Source: Gammaproteobacteria bacterium (lineage in GTDB: Bacteria; Pseudomonadota; Gammaproteobacteria; Pseudomonadales; Pseudohongiellaceae). From it: 8,718 nucleotides of DNA. This document shows, piece by piece, positions 5,533 to 8,718 of the stretch; position 1 is the first letter of the stretch; every line of letters starts with the position of its first letter. The stretch covers positions 7,064-15,781 of the forward strand of contig NYWC01000114.1 in assembly GCA_002684935.1 (NCBI GenBank), given 5' to 3'. The notes under the pieces are model-generated. The model was given only the letters and a program-made list of their open reading frames with translations, was not told the DNA's origin and made no database searches. The translations under genes were made by a program, and so were the position numbers.

Positions 5533-6837
5533 TTAAAAACCTGTAGACGAAGTTTCAAATGAATAAACTGCATATCGTAAAGCATCGGCCATGTGTGACG
5601 CCATATTATGTTTTGGCTTTTCTCTGGCCAAGTTAGGGTTTGGGTCCCACTGATATTGATCTAACGCTGATAAACTATGTAGACATTTCTGGTCTATAAT
5701 TAAATTATCATTATCAACAATAGCAGCCACATGAGCAATGCCGTCCAGTACAGACTTTTTGGCATTTGTGGTAGTAATATCATAGTTCTGAGCAAAGTCA
5801 AATCTAGTTTGTTGAGCTGCTGAATCAATGAAGATATAATCAATATCCCACTTTTCCATAAGTCTACTAATTTCAATAGCATGCTGCTCTGTGGTTTTTT
5901 CAGCATCTAAGTACTCGTCGAGGATGTAGTATTTTTGGTCTGCCCAGTCATATGCCAAAACGCAAAAGGCAGTGGGATCTCTATACCCCACATCAAGACC
6001 TGCGAATATATCCATTTTTGAAACATCGAATTCTTCCAAGTTCTCAATACAGGTTTCGTGATTAAAGTTCCAAATTTGCCCCTCATAGGTGTTAAAGTCT
6101 GCTTCATACTCTTGTTTAAACTCTGCTTCTGACATACTTTTTCTAGCTTCTGAAACGTCACTCTCAGACATCCTAGGGTTATCTTTATAGGTTGCACGTA
6201 TAGATGCCCATTCAGGAAACTCATCAGTAAATCCTCTATTAAAAAATTCAGCAAACCAGTTACTCTTTCCTCTAGGAGTAGAGATAAACAGAGCCTTAGA
6301 ATTATCTTTGTCTAGGGTGGGACGCAGTGCAACATTAAAAGCCTCTTTACCATCTGCAAGTGCTGCCTCATCAAATATAATAAGATCATAACTACGCCCT
6401 ACACAAGAGTCTACTTGATTAATTGAACCCATTCTTATTGTAGAACCGTTTGTTAGTTCAATTACTTTATCTTTAGCATTATCTTTTGCTACTTCAAGAT
6501 CAAAGTGCTTAATTAATTGTCTTTGTAAGTCGAAAGAAATCTGAGACAAGGCATAGTTCGGAGACATAATTAAAATGTGAGAACCTGGGACTAGCGATAC
6601 TAGCTGCCCAATAATATTTGCGATATAAGTTTTGCCCTGTCTTCTTGAAATTGCTGCAGTTACAAAACGGTACTTATTATTGTTTATCGCATTTATGATC
6701 GCCATTTGAGACGGAAGAGGTGTAACGCCGAGTAAATCCAAGTATGGGTCTACTGGAAGCTTGAGAAACCTCGTCTCAGATTGAAATTCAACAAGTCGCT
6801 CGGAGACTAAGTCTCTCCTACTTATTTCTATTGTCAT
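5533..6837 (-). CDS. terL: Terminase large subunit (packaging ATPase/nuclease)
   Basis: This 434-residue motor protein moves DNA into the prohead and cuts it. The ATPase half shows Walker A SRRQGKT (64-70), Walker B LIIFDE with D156/E157, and coupling motif FISTPRG (184-190). The RNase H-like nuclease half shows acidic residues in GLDVGYRDPT (D282), YIFIDSAAQ (D338) and MADALRYAV (D418). All key residues are present and the length is typical, so it should be active. Upstream of the ATG, an AAAGG lies about 12 bases away, a long spacer. The gene follows DUF1353 after 15 bases and is followed by the promoter gap. No small terminase subunit is recognisable in the window; it may lie outside it or be one of the small unrecognised genes. 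Confidence 0.97.
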   Translation of the reverse strand: MTIEISRRDLVSERLVEFQSETRFLKLPVDPYLDLLGVTPLPSQMAIINAINNNKYRFVTAAISRRQGKTYIANIIGQLVSLVPGSHILIMSPNYALSQISFDLQRQLIKHFDLEVAKDNAKDKVIELTNGSTIRMGSINQVDSCVGRSYDLIIFDEAALADGKEAFNVALRPTLDKDNSKALFISTPRGKSNWFAEFFNRGFTDEFPEWASIRATYKDNPRMSESDVSEARKSMSEAEFKQEYEADFNTYEGQIWNFNHETCIENLEEFDVSKMDIFAGLDVGYRDPTAFCVLAYDWADQKYYILDEYLDAEKTTEQHAIEISRLMEKWDIDYIFIDSAAQQTRFDFAQNYDITTTNAKKSVLDGIAHVAAIVDNDNLIIDQKCLHSLSALDQYQWDPNPNLAREKPKHNMASHMADALRYAVYSFETSSTGF

Positions 6838-6852
6838 GTTATTATTATACCT

Positions 6853-7419
6853 TTAATCGTTTTTTCTATGCCCATTCCAAGCTGCAAATCCTGCGACTCG
6901 AAGAGCCCAGTATGCTAAGTAGTTTAACAGCTTAAAACCATTTACTTCAATACAAATGTCACGGAAAAGTTTATCCATCCACTTTTGGTCTTTCTTGCCG
7001 ATATCTGTTCCATCTTTTTTCATAAGGGTAGCATATTTATAGCCATAGTCGTGAACAAGACCGCCCATAAGTAATACACCGGTAGGAGACAACCACATAG
7101 CAAGAAATTTAGGGACAGACGCACCATCAAACTGGAATCCTTTGGGAATAACATACTCTTCCACTCCTAGTGTAAAATGAAAATCATCACAGATTTCCCA
7201 TTGACGAACACCTAGCATCCACATCCATATTGCTTTCCAAAATCCTTTATCTTTTGTCTGAATTGCAAGAGGCTTCATATGGGGCATTTCATCATAATAA
7301 AAACCTACTCTATCTTCTCCTTGTCCGTCAAAAATACTGGCTACAAAGCCTATAAGAATAAGACTAATTACAATAGTCCACTGCCAAAAGTTTACTGCAA
7401 GATCAAGTAAAAAGTCCAC
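6853..7419 (-). CDS. DUF1353 family protein with N-terminal membrane anchor
   Basis: This 188-residue protein starts with GTG at 7419, directly abutting the upstream stop (TAAGTG), with AAAGGA at a good distance. Residues about 13-30 (WTIVISLILIGFVASIF region) form a membrane span. From about 75 the DUF1353 pattern follows: DFHFTLGVEEYVIPKGFQFDG (split here as FHFTLGVEEYVIP and KGFQFDGASVP), then LMGGLVHDYGYKY with H123 and D124, and KKDQKWMDKLF. The conserved D98, H123 and D124 look like a possible active or metal site, but the family's function is not established to my knowledge. It sits between a holin-like gene and the terminase, a place that in T7-like phages holds lysis genes. A role at the cell envelope is therefore a reasonable inference. 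The anchor supports it acting at the membrane, with the main domain on one face. Confidence 0.88.
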   Translation of the reverse strand: MDFLLDLAVNFWQWTIVISLILIGFVASIFDGQGEDRVGFYYDEMPHMKPLAIQTKDKGFWKAIWMWMLGVRQWEICDDFHFTLGVEEYVIPKGFQFDGASVPKFLAMWLSPTGVLLMGGLVHDYGYKYATLMKKDGTDIGKKDQKWMDKLFRDICIEVNGFKLLNYLAYWALRVAGFAAWNGHRKND

Positions 7420-7728
7420 TTATTTTCCTTTTTGGTAAGCCTGTGCGCCAAAGAACGCTGCTACCAAGCCTGCAACCGCTACAAAGTAAGTCGGTGCCAT
7501 ATCACCTAAAATATTTGATGCTTTTTCTAAACCAGCAAGATCAGTAAGAACAACCATGGCGGGATACAACAACATACCAGCAAGAGAGAACCATGCCATA
7601 TTTCGTTGTGCATCTCGCATTGCGTCCGCATCTTCTAGCTCCTTTCGCTTAAACTCCATGTACATTGCTTTTTCTTCGTCGTCTACTTTACCATCGCCAT
7701 TAGTGTCTGCTGGATGAAATTCACTCAT
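7420..7728 (-). CDS. EF-hand plus two-span membrane protein (holin candidate)
   Basis: This 102-residue protein is read from ATG 7728, which overlaps the previous stop as TAATG and has AAGGTG eight bases upstream. A GTG two codons earlier (7734) is in frame but badly placed for that site. Residues 8-19 (DTNGDGKVDDEE) are a full EF-hand calcium loop with ligands D8, N10, D12, D16 and E19. A charged helix follows to about residue 43. Two hydrophobic spans lie at about 46-65 (AWFSLAGMLLYPAMVVL) and 79-97 (PTYFVAVAGLVAAFFGAQAY), ending in a basic tail, KGK. Small size, two spans and a charged tail fit a class II-like holin. Position beside DUF1353 and terminase agrees with a lysis role, but a virion or other membrane role is not excluded. 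The single EF loop is unusual and suggests calcium binding. Confidence 0.85.
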   Translation of the reverse strand: MSEFHPADTNGDGKVDDEEKAMYMEFKRKELEDADAMRDAQRNMAWFSLAGMLLYPAMVVLTDLAGLEKASNILGDMAPTYFVAVAGLVAAFFGAQAYQKGK

Positions 7729-8033
7729 TACCACTTCACCTTATCGGCCCAATAAGCTGCGCTCATTTTGCCCTTTGCAATGTTTTTACGGTGCCGTGCT
7801 TTGAAAGATGCACGCTTACGCTTCATTGCCTCTGATTCTCCTGCTTTAGGCTTGCCAGCAGTTTTTGCTCCTTGCTGCCCAAAACGAATAGTCTTAACTT
7901 TCATTCCAACTTTTGCCACTACAATATGTGACTTTTTTGCGTGCCCTGGAGTGCGCTTTGGTTTATTAAAACCTGATACTCCGGCACGCTTTAATCTTGA
8001 ATCGCGCTTTTTACCTTTTCTTTTTACCGCCAC
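7728..8033 (-). CDS. Small basic DUF6321-like protein
   Basis: This 101-residue, very basic protein has two conserved-looking blocks: RAGVSGFNKPKRTPGHAKKS (16-35) with KTIRFGQQG (47-55), and FKARHRKNIAKGKMSAAYWA (77-96) ending DKVKW. I recognise this as the DUF6321 pattern found in many phages and some viruses; the function is not known to me. No Cys and no membrane span are present. It starts at GTG 8033, which has GAGGAG eight bases upstream inside the end of the previous gene. The overlap with that gene is 23 bases. The charge suggests nucleic-acid binding, and a virion or DNA-packaging role is possible but unproven. Confidence 0.85.
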   Translation of the reverse strand: MAVKRKGKKRDSRLKRAGVSGFNKPKRTPGHAKKSHIVVAKVGMKVKTIRFGQQGAKTAGKPKAGESEAMKRKRASFKARHRKNIAKGKMSAAYWADKVKW

Positions 8034-8301
8034 GCTTCATTCTCCTCTTCGACTTTGTAAAAGTTTTTACCATAGTCGGCTTTCCCCCTGGGTTACCTGC
8101 AGCTCTCTTACGTCGTATTGCAGATCGTCTTTCTGCGGGTGTCATACTAGCAGCTTTTGAAGCGGGAACACACTTTGGATATTTACCTTTTTTAGACGTC
8201 TTACGTCCACAAGGCATATACCCCCCGCCCTTTTTGGGGCGGGAGATATCTACCCAGCTTTCTTTAAACCACTTGGTTAAACCACCCTTCGGCTTTGCCA
8301 T
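8011..8301 (-). CDS. Small basic two-Cys protein (viral conserved family, possibly DUF5872)
   Basis: This 96-residue protein begins MAKPKGGLTKWFKESWVDIS and continues with a Gly/Cys region, GGGYMPCGRKTSKKGKYPKC (25-44), then VPASKAASMTPAERRSAIRR (45-64) and RAAGNPGGKPTMVKTF. I recognise this block (KWF..WVDI.RP..GG...CGR....YPKCVP..KA) as a small protein family shared by phages and large eukaryotic DNA viruses. I am not certain of the DUF number. C31 and C44 could bind metal or form a disulfide. The C-terminal 20 residues are nearly all Lys/Arg/Gly. The start overlaps the preceding stop (TAATG). A G+C hairpin lies within the gene (8224-8243). Function unknown; a nucleic-acid-binding structural role is inferred from charge. 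Confidence 0.85.
   Translation of the reverse strand: MAKPKGGLTKWFKESWVDISRPKKGGGYMPCGRKTSKKGKYPKCVPASKAASMTPAERRSAIRRKRAAGNPGGKPTMVKTFTKSKRRMKRGGKKKR
8224..8243. repeat. Perfect 7-bp G+C hairpin inside a coding sequence
   Basis: CCCGCCC (8224-8230) and GGGCGGG (8237-8243) form an all-G/C stem with a 6-base T-rich/A-rich loop. It sits inside the codons for SRPKKGGG of the two-Cys basic protein. No T tract follows on either strand, so it is not an intrinsic terminator. The codons used (CGC CCC, GGC GGG GGG) are G/C-ended, unlike the surrounding phage codons. Confidence 0.6.
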
Positions 8302-8387
8302 TAGATTTTGTCCATAATGGGCTTACCAAATTTAACCCAACCCCAGTGAGCTGCCATACCTACTGCAATTCCAAGAATAAAGTCCAT
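8301..8387 (-). CDS. 28-residue single-span membrane peptide
   Basis: A 28-codon gene reads MDFILGIAVGMAAHWGWVKF followed by GKPIMDKI. Residues about 2-18 are hydrophobic and glycine-containing, enough for one short membrane span, and a Lys-containing tail follows. It is joined to both neighbours by TAATG overlaps (at 8387 and 8301), and GAGGA lies about eight bases before the ATG. This tight coupling argues that it is real despite its size. Its first residues (MDFIL) resemble those of the DUF1353 protein (MDFLL). It may be a lysis accessory or a membrane peptide, but I do not recognise a family. Confidence 0.7.
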   Translation of the reverse strand: MDFILGIAVGMAAHWGWVKFGKPIMDKI

Positions 8388-8551
8388 TACTTTTTTCCTC
8401 GCTTTTTCTTCAAAATTGCTTTTTGAAGAGCCATTGGCAGTTTATTCTGCTTTGCGGTTAAACCCATAGACTTTTTCTTCTTTCCACCTTTTTTTGCTGC
8501 TTTAGAAGGACGTCCTCTTTTTTTACCGTAAGTTCCTTTACCTGCTGGCAT
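8387..8551 (-). CDS. 54-residue Lys-rich protein with AT-hook-like motif
   Basis: The frame from ATG 8551 encodes 54 residues. The N-terminus contains GKKRGRPSK (residues 9-17), whose RGRP core matches the AT-hook minor-groove binding motif, followed by a Lys/Gly run (AAKKGGKKKKS). The C-terminal half, LPMALQKAILKKKRGKK, could be a basic amphipathic helix. GGAG lies six bases before the start, and both ends overlap their neighbours as TAATG. This composition suggests DNA binding or DNA condensation. I know of no named family; the coding call rests on the ribosome site, the coupling and the meaningful motif. Confidence 0.78.
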   Translation of the reverse strand: MPAGKGTYGKKRGRPSKAAKKGGKKKKSMGLTAKQNKLPMALQKAILKKKRGKK

Positions 8552-8718
8552 TATTTACTCCCCATGCGGTATTTACCGCCTTTGGCTTTGTAAGTTTTTA
8601 CAAGCCATCCATTTGCGTAAGCTGAAGGATATACTGCAAACTTACGCTTCGCTTGAGCTTTTACTCTTGCGTAAAGCTTTTTGTTTGTGGGAACTGGCTT
8701 CTTTTTTGCTGCTTTTCT
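8551..8718 (-). CDS. Small basic conserved viral protein, N-terminus beyond window
   Basis: An open frame enters from the right edge and ends at TAA 8551-8553, giving the last 55 residues of a protein. A Lys/Ala-rich start (RKAAKKKPVPTNKK) is followed by LYARVKAQAKRKF, the block VYPSAYANGWLVKTYK, and AKGGKYRMGSK. I recognise this K-F-x-x-Y-P-S-A-Y-A-N-G-W-L-V-x-x-Y-K pattern as a small family found in phages and in large eukaryotic DNA viruses. It may be the one catalogued as DUF5872, but I cannot be sure which DUF number applies. No start codon is present in the window, and probably only a few residues are missing. Function unknown; it belongs to the basic-protein cluster. Confidence 0.78.
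   Translation of the reverse strand, partial: RKAAKKKPVPTNKKLYARVKAQAKRKFAVYPSAYANGWLVKTYKAKGGKYRMGSK

Noticed and set aside
5521..5540. Near-palindrome GGTTTTTAAAAAGACC at the end of terL, considered as a terminator
   Set aside because: The stem is weak and A/T-rich, and it is followed by an A tract rather than a T tract on the transcribed strand.
5700..6254. Alternative minus-strand frames inside terL (5700-5906, 5907-6254) and inside the portal gene (4065-4277)
   Set aside because: They are shifted-frame shadows of well-supported genes, with no ribosome sites or coherent protein features.
6843..6848. TATAAT just upstream of terL, considered as a second promoter
   Set aside because: At 16-18 base spacing the upstream hexamers match TTGACA at no more than two positions, and there is no TGn extension. 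It is probably chance in an A/T-rich gap.
7768..8317. Two long plus-strand open frames (7768-8160 and 7997-8317)
   Set aside because: They lie opposite minus-strand genes with recognisable conserved blocks and good coupling, have no family resemblance, and are Phe/Cys/Ser-rich as expected from antisense reading of Lys/Arg-rich genes.
1..8718. CRISPR arrays, tRNA genes, insertion sequences, attachment sites and reverse-transcriptase-like or diversity-generating elements
   Set aside because: I looked for regular direct repeats, cloverleaf-like segments, terminal inverted repeats and transposase or RT motifs, and saw none.

Overview
This window is a stretch of a tailed bacteriophage (Caudoviricetes) genome. 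Every gene I can support is on the minus strand, so transcription runs from high to low coordinates. The diagnostic genes are a large terminase with intact ATPase and nuclease motifs, an HK97-type portal, a prohead protease fused to an HK97-fold major capsid protein, and a gp6-like head-tail connector. The moderate-to-low GC content, the very tight packing, and the small basic proteins of types common in environmental marine phages suggest a marine or aquatic phage of a Gram-negative host. The host assignment is inference. No integrase, repressor, tRNA, CRISPR array or insertion sequence is visible.

Layout in the direction of transcription: (1) 8718-7728 is a run of small, very Lys/Arg-rich genes (one truncated at the window edge, one with an AT-hook-like motif, one with two Cys, and one DUF6321-like), interrupted by a 28-codon single-span membrane peptide. 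(2) 7728-6853 holds a two-span membrane protein with an N-terminal EF-hand loop, which is a holin candidate, and a membrane-anchored DUF1353 protein. (3) 6837-5533 is the large terminase. (4) 5510-5482 is a consensus sigma70-type promoter (TTGACA, 17 bases, TATAAT). It drives an HNH-type zinc protein, the portal, a small HTH-like/Pro-rich protein, and the protease-capsid polyprotein. (5) 1597-1568 is an intrinsic terminator right after the capsid gene. (6) 1555-1 holds the connector gene and the start of an unrecognised Lys-rich gene that runs off the window.

The promoter and terminator bracket a head-morphogenesis operon. In it, TerL packages DNA through the portal (perhaps with the HNH protein), and the protease matures a capsid built on its own fused scaffold domain. 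A strong ribosome binding site lies inside the polyprotein gene, ahead of an in-frame ATG at 2988. It would yield a separate 458-residue scaffold-capsid protein in excess over the 661-residue protease fusion. Six gene junctions are the same one-base TAATG overlap, which points to pervasive translational coupling.

There is no gene-free stretch longer than 300 bases. The only notable gaps are 5453-5532 (promoter), 1556-1611 (terminator) and 6838-6852. Genes too short for routine ORF calling or cut by the window edge (1-965, 8301-8387, 8387-8551, 8551-8718) were read by hand from the sequence.
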